Both the position numbers and the translations under genes were made by a program. A DNA stretch of 64,000 nt from Roseobacter fucihabitans (lineage in GTDB: Bacteria > Pseudomonadota > Alphaproteobacteria > Rhodobacterales > Rhodobacteraceae), in contig NZ_CP143423.1 of NCBI RefSeq assembly GCF_014337925.2, positions 588,501 through 652,500 on the forward strand, read 5' to 3'. The notes beneath the pieces were generated by a model, which saw nothing but the letters and a program-made list of their open reading frames with translations, searched no databases and was not told the DNA's origin. How positions within the stretch are numbered: the stretch's first letter is position 1; each line of letters starts with the position of its first letter. Of the stretch, positions 48,549 through 56,874 are shown piece after piece.

Positions 48549-48609
48549 TGCCGGCGTGACGGGCGTACCAGCGGCGTTCATCAAAGGTGTTACGCCCGTC
48601 ACGCCGGCA
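48549..48609. repeat. Perfect 19-bp inverted repeat between phaR and hutF
   Basis: Arms at 48549-48567 and 48591-48609 are exact complements (TGCCGGCGTGACGGGCGTA and its reverse complement), loop 23 nt. No T run follows, so it is not a usual terminator. It lies 80 bp after phaR in a 327-bp stretch without a gene. Confidence 0.85.
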
Positions 48610-48796
48610 CTTTGGGCGCTTCCATAATGAATTGCCGCGCCAGGAAAAGACGCGCGGTACCGGGGCGGTGATTAAAAACCTGGAACTGCCCCTCCTGGCC
48701 GCTTTAGCGATTTCAACGCTCATGGGGTTCACTTGCAGATTTGCATGCTTAATGGTGCTATTTGAATAGATAAATTCATGTCAAACGGAGCAGGTT

Positions 48797-50161
48797 ATGC
48801 AAACGATATGGGCAAAATCTGCGCTGCTGCCGTCGGGCTGGGCAACAGACGTGCGTATCGACGTTGATGCAAACGGGCGGATCAGCGCGGTGCAGGCTGA
48901 TGCACCCGAACACGGAACGCAGGTTGCGATGCTGTTACCAGCCCCCGTGAACGTGCACAGCCACGCGTTTCAACGCGCAATGGCGGGCTTGACCGAACGA
49001 CGCGGCCCTGATCCGAGCGACAGCTTCTGGTCGTGGCGCCAGTTGATGTTCCGCTTTCTGGATCGTCTGACGCCCGAGCATATCGAGGCCATCACTACCT
49101 TTGTGCAGATGGAAATGCTTGAGGCAGGCTATGGTGCTTCGGTTGAATTTCACTACCTGCATCATCAGCCCGGTGGCGCGCGTTATGACAACATCGCCGA
49201 GACATCACAGCGCATCTGTGCAGCTGCGGATCAATCCGGTATGGGGCTGTGTCTCTTGCCCGTCCACTATCAATTCGGTGGCTGTGACGGGCGCGGGTTG
49301 GCCGCTGGACAAATCCGGTTCGGCAATGGAATGGAAGAATTCCTAACACTCCACAGCAACGCAGCCGACACAATCAAGGGTATGCGCGCAGATACAATGA
49401 TCGGCGTGGCCCCGCATTCCCTGCGCGCCGTGGGTCCGGACGATTTGAAAGCCTATGGCGCTGCGTTCCCGACCGGTCCGATCCATATGCATCTGGCCGA
49501 ACAAAAGGCGGAAGTGGCGGAGGTGGAACAGCTTTGGGGCGCGCGTCCCGTGACATGGGCGCTGGATCATATGGGTCTGGATGAGCGTTGGTGTTTGATC
49601 CATTGCACCCAAATGACGTCACAGGAGACAATTGCACTGGCGCGCAGCGGTGCTGTTGCGGGGCTTTGCCCGATCACCGAAAGCAGCCTGGGTGACGGTA
49701 TTTTTGATGCCCTGCGCTGGCTTGATCACGCAGGTGCCATTGCCATCGGGTCCGACAGCAATATCCGTATTTCGCTCAGCGAGGAATTGCGCAGTTTGGA
49801 GTATTCACAGCGCTTGCGCGATGGAACGCGGGCGGCCCTTGCCAGTGTCGAAAAATCGACAGGACGGTGCATGTATGACGCTATCTTGCAGGGCGGGGCC
49901 CAGGCGTCAAAACGTGATACTGGCCGTATTGAAACCGGCGCTTGGGCTGACATGCTGGCGCTTGATACGGCTTCGCAACATATGTGGGGCAGGGCGGGTG
50001 ACACCGCCCTGGATACATGGATTTTTGCCGGTGATGACAGGCTGGTGCGCGATGTTTGGTCGGGCGGACGCCATCTGGTAAAGGACGGGCAACATGTGGC
50101 GCGTGACCGGATCGTTGCCGCTTACAAGCGTACCATTGACGCGCTGAAAGACGCGCTCTGA
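48797..50161 (+). CDS. hutF: Formimidoylglutamate deiminase
   Basis: 454-aa amidohydrolase of histidine breakdown; deiminates N-formimidoyl-L-glutamate to N-formyl-L-glutamate. Zn ligands in NVHSHAFQRAMAG; FHYLHHQPGG, HMHLAEQKAEV, LIHCTQMT and GSDSNIRISLSEELR follow the family. RBS GGAG nearby. Complete. The rest of the hut pathway is not in this window apart from a hutC relic downstream. Confidence 0.93.
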   Translation: MQTIWAKSALLPSGWATDVRIDVDANGRISAVQADAPEHGTQVAMLLPAPVNVHSHAFQRAMAGLTERRGPDPSDSFWSWRQLMFRFLDRLTPEHIEAITTFVQMEMLEAGYGASVEFHYLHHQPGGARYDNIAETSQRICAAADQSGMGLCLLPVHYQFGGCDGRGLAAGQIRFGNGMEEFLTLHSNAADTIKGMRADTMIGVAPHSLRAVGPDDLKAYGAAFPTGPIHMHLAEQKAEVAEVEQLWGARPVTWALDHMGLDERWCLIHCTQMTSQETIALARSGAVAGLCPITESSLGDGIFDALRWLDHAGAIAIGSDSNIRISLSEELRSLEYSQRLRDGTRAALASVEKSTGRCMYDAILQGGAQASKRDTGRIETGAWADMLALDTASQHMWGRAGDTALDTWIFAGDDRLVRDVWSGGRHLVKDGQHVARDRIVAAYKRTIDALKDAL

Positions 50162-50371
50162 GCGCAGAGATATTTCGTAACTGCAAAGGGTGGCGAAGTG
50201 CTGCGCCGCATCCATGCCCGTGAATGGAAACCGGGCGATCTGATCCCGAATGAGGCCGATTTGGCGATTGAGTTTGGCTGCGCAAGATCAACGCTAAATC
50301 GCGCCTTTCGGTCTTTGGCACAGCGCAGTTTCCCGGACCGCAAGCGTAAGGCCGTGGCACGCCTCGCTTAA
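50162..50371 (+). pseudogene. HutC (GntR-family) N-terminal relic
   Basis: Read in the frame directly after hutF: VLRRIHAREWKPGDLIPNEA, then DLAIEFGCARSTLNRAFRSL, AQR, ending FPDRKRKAVARLA and TAA. This is the GntR winged helix of the histidine-utilisation repressor HutC, which is normally about 230 aa. The ligand-binding domain and a proper start are gone. Confidence 0.8.
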
Positions 50372-50528
50372 CCAACGCATGGGATCACGGGTTAAGTCGA
50401 GTGCATGATTTTGCGCGCGTGATGCGGCGCATCCCGCTATGACAGATTTCCGAAGTGTTGTGGTCAGCCTGCGTAAGCGCAGCAGCAGCCCCGGCCCAAA
50501 ATCGGGCCAGGAGCGTTAGTCGATCCGA

Positions 50529-51758
50529 TCAACCGCCGTTCTTGACGATCAGATGGTCCGGCCCGTAGGCGAAACCAGTGATGTTGCGATTGCCCTGGTT
50601 ATTTTCATCCGTGATCACCAGAATATCATGTTCGCGGTATCCCCCCGCACCTGGGAGGTGATCGGGGATGGTGATCATCGGTTCCATCGAGATGACCATC
50701 CCCGGCTCCAGCACAGTGTCGCAATCTTCGCGCAATTCCAGCCCCGCTTCGCGACCGTAATAATGGCATAGAACACCGAAAGAATGACCGTACCCGAAGC
50801 TGCGATATTGCAGCAGGTTTTCGGCTTCATACATTTCGTTCAGCTCTTTAGCGATGTCCGAACATTTTGCACCGGGAACCAGCAGTTCTTTGCCGCGATC
50901 ATGAACGGCGCAATTCACATTCCACATGCGAATATGCGCCTCGCTTGCTTCTTCGGCGAACAATGTGCGTTCCAATGCAACATAATAGCCTGCAACCATC
51001 GGAAAGCAGTTCAGAGACAGTATATCGCCCCGCTCGATTTTGCGGCTTGTGACCGGATTATGCGCACCATCGGTATTCAGGCCCGACTGGAACCAGGTCC
51101 ATGTGTCCAGCAGTTCGCCATCCGGCCAGACATTTGCAATCTCGCGCACCATCGTGGCGGTGGCGTGCAGCGCAACCTCATGCTCGGGCACCCCGACGCC
51201 GATCGCGTCAACGCATGCCGCACCGCCAATGTCTGCAATGCGGGTCATCTTTTCGATATGGGCGATTTCTTCGGCTGATTTGATCATCCGTAACCGCATG
51301 GAGGCGGCGGCGATGTCAACGAATTCCATGTTCGGGAATTCAGCTTTGAGCAGGTTCAGCGTGTCGATATTGATATGATCAAACTCGATCCCCAGACGCT
51401 TTACGCCACCGGTCAGTTTGCGGATCGCCTGGAAATAATTGTCTTTTTGCCAATCCGTATAGGTGATGTTCTTGCCACCAAACGTCCGCCGCCAGGGCTG
51501 GCCACCATCAATGCCGGCGCTGATAGATGTGGAGATATTGTGATCTACAAGCAGACCATAGCGACGGCCAAAATAACAAAACAGGAAATCAGAATAGTAG
51601 TTGATGCAGTGGTAGGAAGAGAACAATGCGGCATCAATGCTCTCGCTCGCCATATAGCCGCGGATCGCATCCAGGCGTCGTTGCATCTCGGGTGCTGAGA
51701 ATGTCTGTGGTGCTGCTTCGCCATTGCTGGTGTAATCTTGAAATCTCTCACGCTCCAT
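50529..51758 (-). CDS. Creatinase (creatine amidinohydrolase)
   Basis: 409 aa from ATG 51758, with AGGAGG upstream. Hydrolyses creatine to sarcosine and urea. The creatinase/pita-bread fold matches the known Pseudomonas enzyme over its length: SYHCINYYSDFLFCYFGR, ISAGIDGGQPWRRTFGG, MDTWTWFQSGLNTDG-like region, FGYGHSFGVLCHYYGREAGL with the catalytic His, and EPGMVISMEPMITIP. The metal ligands of M24 peptidases are replaced, as in creatinase. Divergent from a LysR gene. Confidence 0.9.
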   Translation of the reverse strand: MERERFQDYTSNGEAAPQTFSAPEMQRRLDAIRGYMASESIDAALFSSYHCINYYSDFLFCYFGRRYGLLVDHNISTSISAGIDGGQPWRRTFGGKNITYTDWQKDNYFQAIRKLTGGVKRLGIEFDHINIDTLNLLKAEFPNMEFVDIAAASMRLRMIKSAEEIAHIEKMTRIADIGGAACVDAIGVGVPEHEVALHATATMVREIANVWPDGELLDTWTWFQSGLNTDGAHNPVTSRKIERGDILSLNCFPMVAGYYVALERTLFAEEASEAHIRMWNVNCAVHDRGKELLVPGAKCSDIAKELNEMYEAENLLQYRSFGYGHSFGVLCHYYGREAGLELREDCDTVLEPGMVISMEPMITIPDHLPGAGGYREHDILVITDENNQGNRNITGFAYGPDHLIVKNGG

Positions 51759-51870
51759 CGTGACCTCCTGTCTGGGAAACAGGCCAAAACGGCCCATAAT
51801 TTGGGGGGTTTCTGCGAAGTGGCGCTTCTTGTCAAACTATGATTTCTCGCTTATAGCATTAGCAAAATTC

Positions 51871-52779
51871 ATGCTTGGTGCTCAAATGTCTTCCCCTCCT
51901 CTCAAGGCTCTGCGCGTGTTTGAAACGGTTGCCAGAACAGGCTCCTTTCGCGCGGCGGCCGAAGTTTTATGCGTCACTCAATCGGCGGTCAGCCATCAAA
52001 TCAGACATCTGGAAGATTGGTTGGGGGCGCCTCTGTTTGAGCGGGAAGGAAACCGCACAAGGTTACTGCCACACGCCTCGGAGCTGTCGCGCAGCTTGTC
52101 TTTGTCCCTGGCCGAGATCGACACCGCCTGTCAGCGCGCGCGCGTCAATGAACATAACGAATCCCTGGTGATTGCCGCAATTCCATCTGTCGCCATGTGT
52201 TGGCTCATCCCCCGCTTGACCGGTTTCCGCCAAGCACATCCCGACATTGAGACACAGATGCTCTATGCGATGCATGGGCGCGATATCAACTTTCGCAAAG
52301 CCCATATCGCTTTTGTTTTTGCACCAAAACCGCCCGATCTGCCGGGTATTGAAACACATTACTTTCTGCCCGGCACCAGTGTCCCTGTTTGCAGCCCGTC
52401 CTTGATCGGACAGTCTTCTAAAACGACCCTCTCCCCGGCAAAAATAGTGGAACTGGGTTTGCTGCATGATATCGGTACGACCGGTTGGCAAACGTGGATT
52501 GATCAGGTCGGATTGCAAATCTCTACCCCGCTCACGGGAGCCTTGTTCGAGGATTTTAACCTGCTGCGCGCTGCTGCATTGTCGGGGCAGGGTGTCGCGC
52601 TGTGCGCCAGTTCAATGATCCAGCCGGATCTGGAGGCCGAGCGGTTTGTGCAGCTTTCGGATGTTTCGGTCTTGAAGGAGCACGCCTATTATATGCTGAT
52701 CAGACCACATGCGCAGGCAAAAATGATGCAGAAAGTGCAGTCGTTCAGGGATTGGGCGATGGATGCTCGTGGCACCTAA
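51871..52779 (+). CDS. LysR-family regulator (GcvA-like), divergent from creatinase
   Basis: 302 aa. HTH at about 6-65: LKALRVFETVARTGSFRAAA, EVLCVTQSAVSHQIRHLEDW. C-terminal LysR substrate-binding domain (LVIAAIPSVAMCWLIPRLTGFRQAHPDIE). The GcvA-type HTH start suggests glycine/amino-acid-related ligands. Its divergent position 112 bp from the creatinase start suggests it regulates that gene. The start may instead be ATG 51886. Confidence 0.87.
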   Translation: MLGAQMSSPPLKALRVFETVARTGSFRAAAEVLCVTQSAVSHQIRHLEDWLGAPLFEREGNRTRLLPHASELSRSLSLSLAEIDTACQRARVNEHNESLVIAAIPSVAMCWLIPRLTGFRQAHPDIETQMLYAMHGRDINFRKAHIAFVFAPKPPDLPGIETHYFLPGTSVPVCSPSLIGQSSKTTLSPAKIVELGLLHDIGTTGWQTWIDQVGLQISTPLTGALFEDFNLLRAAALSGQGVALCASSMIQPDLEAERFVQLSDVSVLKEHAYYMLIRPHAQAKMMQKVQSFRDWAMDARGT

Positions 52780-52820
52780 CGCCGCTTTGACCGGTAAAGT
52801 AATACCGCAACAAAGCTGTT

Positions 52821-54023
52821 TCAGCGCATTGACCGGCGCAGCGCTAATGTGGCCTCCATCATGGCCAATATTGCGATGACAATCAGAAGGGGCCGCGTGC
52901 CGACCTCGACGATCATCCAGCCTGCGATCAAAGGGAAGCCGAATATCCCGACAAAATATGTGAGGGCGAAGAGCTGAAGGGTTTGTGCACCCAGATCTTC
53001 GCGCGCGTCGTTTGCAGCCATTGCCACAAGGATCGGGTAAGAGATGCCGTAGCCAATCCCAAAAAGAAACGCTACCATCAGGTACAATGGAAAAATGGCC
53101 CCGCTGAAGATGAAAACAACAATGCTCAGCCCCATGACATATTGCAGCAACGCAATCGTGCGATAGGGGTTCTGTCCGCCTTTGAAACGCGCCAACACCA
53201 GCCGGAATATCACCACCGTGATTGTGTAGGTCAAAAAGAAGTTGGCGTAATCAAGGCCTCTTGCATCTGCAAAAACGGTTTGAAAGTTGATCATGCCCGC
53301 AAAGACGCTGGCACCTATGCAGATCATCACGATCGGCAAAAGAGAGCGCGACGCCACAACACCGGATAAGGCGTTGAGCGTGATCCTTGATGGTGCCTCC
53401 GGACGCGGATTGATGGCATGTGTTTTGATAGGATCGTCAAGGAAGAAAAACAGGGTGGCGCTGATGATGCATAAGGTTGCAGTTACATAAAAGGCATCGC
53501 GAACAGAGTATCCGGCGCCCTCAAGTACCGATGCGAGGACAGGCGAAAGCCCGAAACCCATCATCACAAAAACCGAGATCAGGGTGAAAAAACGGACACG
53601 TTCATCCGCTCTGACCAGCCGTGTCAGAACAATTGGACCCAGCGAATAGGTCAGCCCCCATCCAAACCCGAGCAAAAGACTGGCCGTGACCAGCCAAATC
53701 CCGACGACTTCAAGCGAACCATAGAGGTACAGCGACACAGAGATCGCAATGCAGGCCCCGGCCAATGTGCGCAGTCGTCCAAAAAGATCAGAGAGGTGGC
53801 CCGAAAAATAGACTGTGACAATCGTTGCGACGGTGGTCACCAAGAGCATCCATCCGACGATCTTCTCGTTGGCCCCAAAACTGTCAAACAAGCGCGGTAG
53901 CATGAAAGTCAGTCCATAGGCACCCGCTTGCAGAAAGATCGCCAGGAAATACAAGAAGAACAGTAAGAACCGCGATATGCGCGGATGGGTGGTGCTTTCA
54001 ACGCCCATTTTATTGCGTATCAT
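52821..54023 (-). CDS. MFS transporter, 12 membrane segments
   Basis: 400 aa major-facilitator protein. The motif between segments 2 and 3 reads FSGHLSDLFGRLRTLAGA (G-x3-D-x-x-G-R). GFGWGLTYSLGPIVLTRLV is the motif region of helix 4/5. Substrate unknown. It lies 18 bp downstream of the DMSP-lyase-like cupin gene on the same strand, so the pair probably forms an operon. Confidence 0.87.
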   Translation of the reverse strand: MIRNKMGVESTTHPRISRFLLFFLYFLAIFLQAGAYGLTFMLPRLFDSFGANEKIVGWMLLVTTVATIVTVYFSGHLSDLFGRLRTLAGACIAISVSLYLYGSLEVVGIWLVTASLLLGFGWGLTYSLGPIVLTRLVRADERVRFFTLISVFVMMGFGLSPVLASVLEGAGYSVRDAFYVTATLCIISATLFFFLDDPIKTHAINPRPEAPSRITLNALSGVVASRSLLPIVMICIGASVFAGMINFQTVFADARGLDYANFFLTYTITVVIFRLVLARFKGGQNPYRTIALLQYVMGLSIVVFIFSGAIFPLYLMVAFLFGIGYGISYPILVAMAANDAREDLGAQTLQLFALTYFVGIFGFPLIAGWMIVEVGTRPLLIVIAILAMMEATLALRRSMR

Positions 54024-54041
54024 TTGTATTATGCAGCAATT

Positions 54042-54650
54042 TCACGCGGTGCCCGGTTTTTCTTTTAACGCCCAAAAAGCAAGCAGGGGGCGTGCCTGTG
54101 TGCGCATGGAGTGAATTATATTATAGGGATTAAAGAAGGTTTCGCCGGTTGTTACATGGACCCAGTCGTTATGACCCTGACAAAATCCTCCCTCTCCCAG
54201 AACAAGGTAAGTTTCTTCGGGCGTGTGCCTGTGGTCGGGGTACTGAACATTTGGTCCAAGCAGAGAGACGCCGAGCCAGACATCTTCTCTTTGCTCGAGC
54301 CCCTTCGGACCAACCAAAACCGCATTTGCATGGGTGTCTGCAAAATTCTCACTTGCACCGTCCCAATTGCCTTCGCGTTGGTGCCAGACAAGTTGCGGTT
54401 CCAGTTCAAAGAAGCATGCTATCAGTTTTCGCAGTACCGGTTCGTCAAATTTTGCTGGATTTGAAAAATCCTCGAGATAGCGGCAAATTGGCAGTTGTGT
54501 TCCATTTGGCGTGGATTGAGGCGCCACCAGTGTCAGCTTGGCAAATATGTGGTTGATAGATTGTATCGCGCGCGGGTCTTTCGCCTGCGCAGAAAACGCA
54601 TTTTTTGCAGCGTCTAAGAAGATTTGCAGTGCATGGTTACGCATGGCCAT
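54042..54650 (-). CDS. Cupin protein of the DMSP lyase family
   Basis: 202 aa. The C-terminal cupin shows PDHRHTPEETYLVLGEGGFCQ (His-His-Glu metal set) and a later NIIHSMRT His. This is the metal-site layout of the DddL/Q/W/K/Y group, which cleave dimethylsulfoniopropionate to DMS and acrylate. GVSLLGPNVQYPDH and LVWHQREGNWDG also fit. Whether it cleaves DMSP is inference; some relatives do not. Co-directional MFS gene follows. Confidence 0.72.
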   Translation of the reverse strand: MAMRNHALQIFLDAAKNAFSAQAKDPRAIQSINHIFAKLTLVAPQSTPNGTQLPICRYLEDFSNPAKFDEPVLRKLIACFFELEPQLVWHQREGNWDGASENFADTHANAVLVGPKGLEQREDVWLGVSLLGPNVQYPDHRHTPEETYLVLGEGGFCQGHNDWVHVTTGETFFNPYNIIHSMRTQARPLLAFWALKEKPGTA

Positions 54651-54913
54651 ATCTGAACTCCATCAGGCACGCTTCGTTGTCGATATTTCGCATGCAGCAG
54701 CATGTGTCGCTTAGCTCAAATTTGCAAACCAACTCTGCGGCTTAGAAGCGTTTTAGGTGTTGCGTGCAAGAACAGAAAGTTGCGCCAAAACCGGGTGGCA
54801 AGTCGCCGATATTCTTGTTGCTGTGTTTGTTTTGTTACGAAAAGGGCGCTCAGGTCTTTCTTCTGCGCACAATCGCAGATGCGTTGCTTGTCGCCCAAAC
54901 GCGCAGCCCCGTG

Positions 54914-55194
54914 AGACCTGCGAAAGCGTCAGAAATTCCCCGCGCCGCTTTTGAGGCTCTGGCGGATGCGTTTTATGCGCAGCCCGATGTGTCGGTGCAG
55001 GGCTGGAACATCCCGACATCCCGCTGATTTTTACCGGGCACGGGGGCGTTGGCACGCTGCTTTATTGTCATCTGGCGGGGCATCCGATTTCGCGACGTTG
55101 GGACCAGACCGGCGGCGGGCATTGGTTCCGGTTTGCGGCGGATATGTCCTCGGTTGAGCAAGGCTGGGCTGCGATGGAAACCTTGAGCCGATAG
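54914..55194 (+). pseudogene. Histidine phosphatase relic
   Basis: Piece one, IPRAAFEALADAFYAQPDVSV then QGW, matches the mid-domain of a phosphoglycerate-mutase-like histidine phosphatase. About 40 residues are missing, then in another frame PDIPLIFTGHGGVGTLLYCH (second catalytic His in GHGG) then LAGHPISRRWDQTGGGHWFR to a stop at 55194. The N-terminal RHG region is absent. Confidence 0.65.
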
Positions 55195-55232
55195 GGGTCG
55201 GCAAACTGCGTGGTTGCCGTTAAGATCATGTC

Positions 55233-55919
55233 ATGAAGTGTTTTTGCCTGATCCTTGCGACTTTTATGGTCTGCGCACGTGCGGCAGCGGCCTGCCAGCT
55301 TGCACTGGTGCTGGCGGTGGATGTATCGGGATCGGTGGATGCGCGTGAATATGATATCCAGATGCAAGGGCTGGCGGCGGCACTGCGCGACGGAGTCGTG
55401 GTGGATGCTTTGATTGAGCAGGAGGCACAGGTAACGCTCATCCAATGGACAGGGTCCTCGCGCCAGCGCCAGACGATCCCCTGGCGCGGGATGTCATCGG
55501 CGGCGGATGTCTATGCGCTGGCCAATGAAATCGGTACGAACAGCCGGGTTTGGCGCAATTATTCCACAGCTATTGGCGAGGCGCTCATCGCCGCCGAAGA
55601 CGCTTTAGCGGGGCTTGGCCATTGTAAACGCAAGGTTATTGACCTGTCGGGTGATGGGGTTTCAAATGAAGGGATCATGCCCTTTGAGCGTCATGCAGCC
55701 CTTGGTGCGATGGGGGTTACAATCAATGCGCTGGCGATTGAGACCGATGAGGATGATCTGACGGCGTGGTTTTACGAGAACCTGATCCTGGGTGAGGGGG
55801 CTTTTGTCATGACGGCGCGGGGTTTTGAGGATTACCCGGCCCAGATCCGGCGCAAATTGCAGCGCGAGACCACAAGGCAATTAAGTGATTTGCATCAACG
55901 TGATCACACGTTGGATTAG
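55233..55919 (+). CDS. DUF1194 protein (VWA-like), paralog 3
   Basis: 228 aa, signal peptide about 1-19 (LILATFMVCARAAAA). LALVLAVDVSGSVDAREYDI (MIDAS DxSxS), IQWTGSSRQRQTIPWRG, NYSTAIGEALIAAEDALAG, KVIDLSGDGVSNEG. Same layout as the tandem pair at 27408-28839. Function unknown; periplasmic. Confidence 0.82.
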   Translation: MKCFCLILATFMVCARAAAACQLALVLAVDVSGSVDAREYDIQMQGLAAALRDGVVVDALIEQEAQVTLIQWTGSSRQRQTIPWRGMSSAADVYALANEIGTNSRVWRNYSTAIGEALIAAEDALAGLGHCKRKVIDLSGDGVSNEGIMPFERHAALGAMGVTINALAIETDEDDLTAWFYENLILGEGAFVMTARGFEDYPAQIRRKLQRETTRQLSDLHQRDHTLD

Positions 55920-56053
55920 TGTGATCACAATTGCGGTAAATGCGGAAATTATGTAGCCTCCGCGCCAATTAACCGCGCCTCAACCCGGTTGGGGTAGGTG
56001 ACAAGAGCGCAATAAAGTATAAAAGACACAACAGGGAACAAAAGGAATCTACC

Positions 56054-56437
56054 ATGGCTGATGTCAATCGGGGCAACCGCCCCTTGTCGCCGCATATTTC
56101 GATTTATCGCCCACAACTGACCTCAATGACCTCCATCCTGACGCGGATCACGGGCAATGCCTTGCTGGTTTCCTCGCTGCTGGTTGTCTGGTGGTTTCTG
56201 GCGGCGGCAAGTTCGCCGGAATATTTCGCGCTTGCCGATGCGGTTCTGACCAGTTGGTTTGGTGATTTGGTCATGACCCTGTCGCTTTGGGGTTTGTGGT
56301 ATCATACGCTTGCGGGTGTGCGCCATCTGATCTGGGATCAGGGCGTCGGCCTTGATCTGGAAACAGCCTATAAACTTGGCTACGCGGTGATCGGCGGCTC
56401 GGTGCTGCTGACCCTGCTCACCATTGTGATCATCTGA
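56054..56437 (+). CDS. sdhC: Succinate dehydrogenase cytochrome b556 subunit
   Basis: 127 aa membrane anchor of complex II with three membrane segments. RPLSPHISIYRPQLTSMTSI and HRITG-like SILTRITG region; the haem-ligand His is in LWYHTLAGVRHLIWD. AGGAA lies before the ATG. First gene of the sdhCDA-lipoprotein-sdhB run; it is 10 bp from sdhD. Confidence 0.93.
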   Translation: MADVNRGNRPLSPHISIYRPQLTSMTSILTRITGNALLVSSLLVVWWFLAAASSPEYFALADAVLTSWFGDLVMTLSLWGLWYHTLAGVRHLIWDQGVGLDLETAYKLGYAVIGGSVLLTLLTIVII

Positions 56438-56447
56438 AGGGGGCGAC

Positions 56448-56819
56448 ATGAGCTATCTGACCGACCGCAAACGCGCCATGGGCATGGGATCCGCGAAAAC
56501 CGGAACCGAACATCACTGGTCAATGACCGTAAGTTCGGGCGCGCTGCTGATCCTGATTCCGCTGTTTGTCTTTACTTTCGGGCCTATGCTGGGCGCATCC
56601 TATGAAGAGGTCACCGTCACCTTCAATCGCCCGTTCCCGGCGGTGGTTGCAGGATTGACCATCATCGTGACGTTCAAACATTTCGCCAGCGGTGTGCAGG
56701 CGCTGATCGAGGACTATGTGCATGGTTTGGCCCAGAAGATCGCAATGGTCGCCATGACCTGTGTGTCCTATGCGGCGATGGCGGTGGGCCTTTATGCAGT
56801 CGTGCGCCTCGCCCTTTGA
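56448..56819 (+). CDS. sdhD: Succinate dehydrogenase hydrophobic anchor subunit
   Basis: 123 aa, three membrane segments. GTEHHWSMTVSSGALLILIPLFVF carries His residues, and FKHFASGVQALIEDYVHG holds the haem/quinone-site motif. Together with SdhC it binds haem b and ubiquinone. 55 bp before sdhA. Confidence 0.93.
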   Translation: MSYLTDRKRAMGMGSAKTGTEHHWSMTVSSGALLILIPLFVFTFGPMLGASYEEVTVTFNRPFPAVVAGLTIIVTFKHFASGVQALIEDYVHGLAQKIAMVAMTCVSYAAMAVGLYAVVRLAL

Positions 56820-56874
56820 AGAATGCTGCGCAGGTTCGGCCTGCGCCGCTTAATTGAGACCAGGAGAGAATTCC

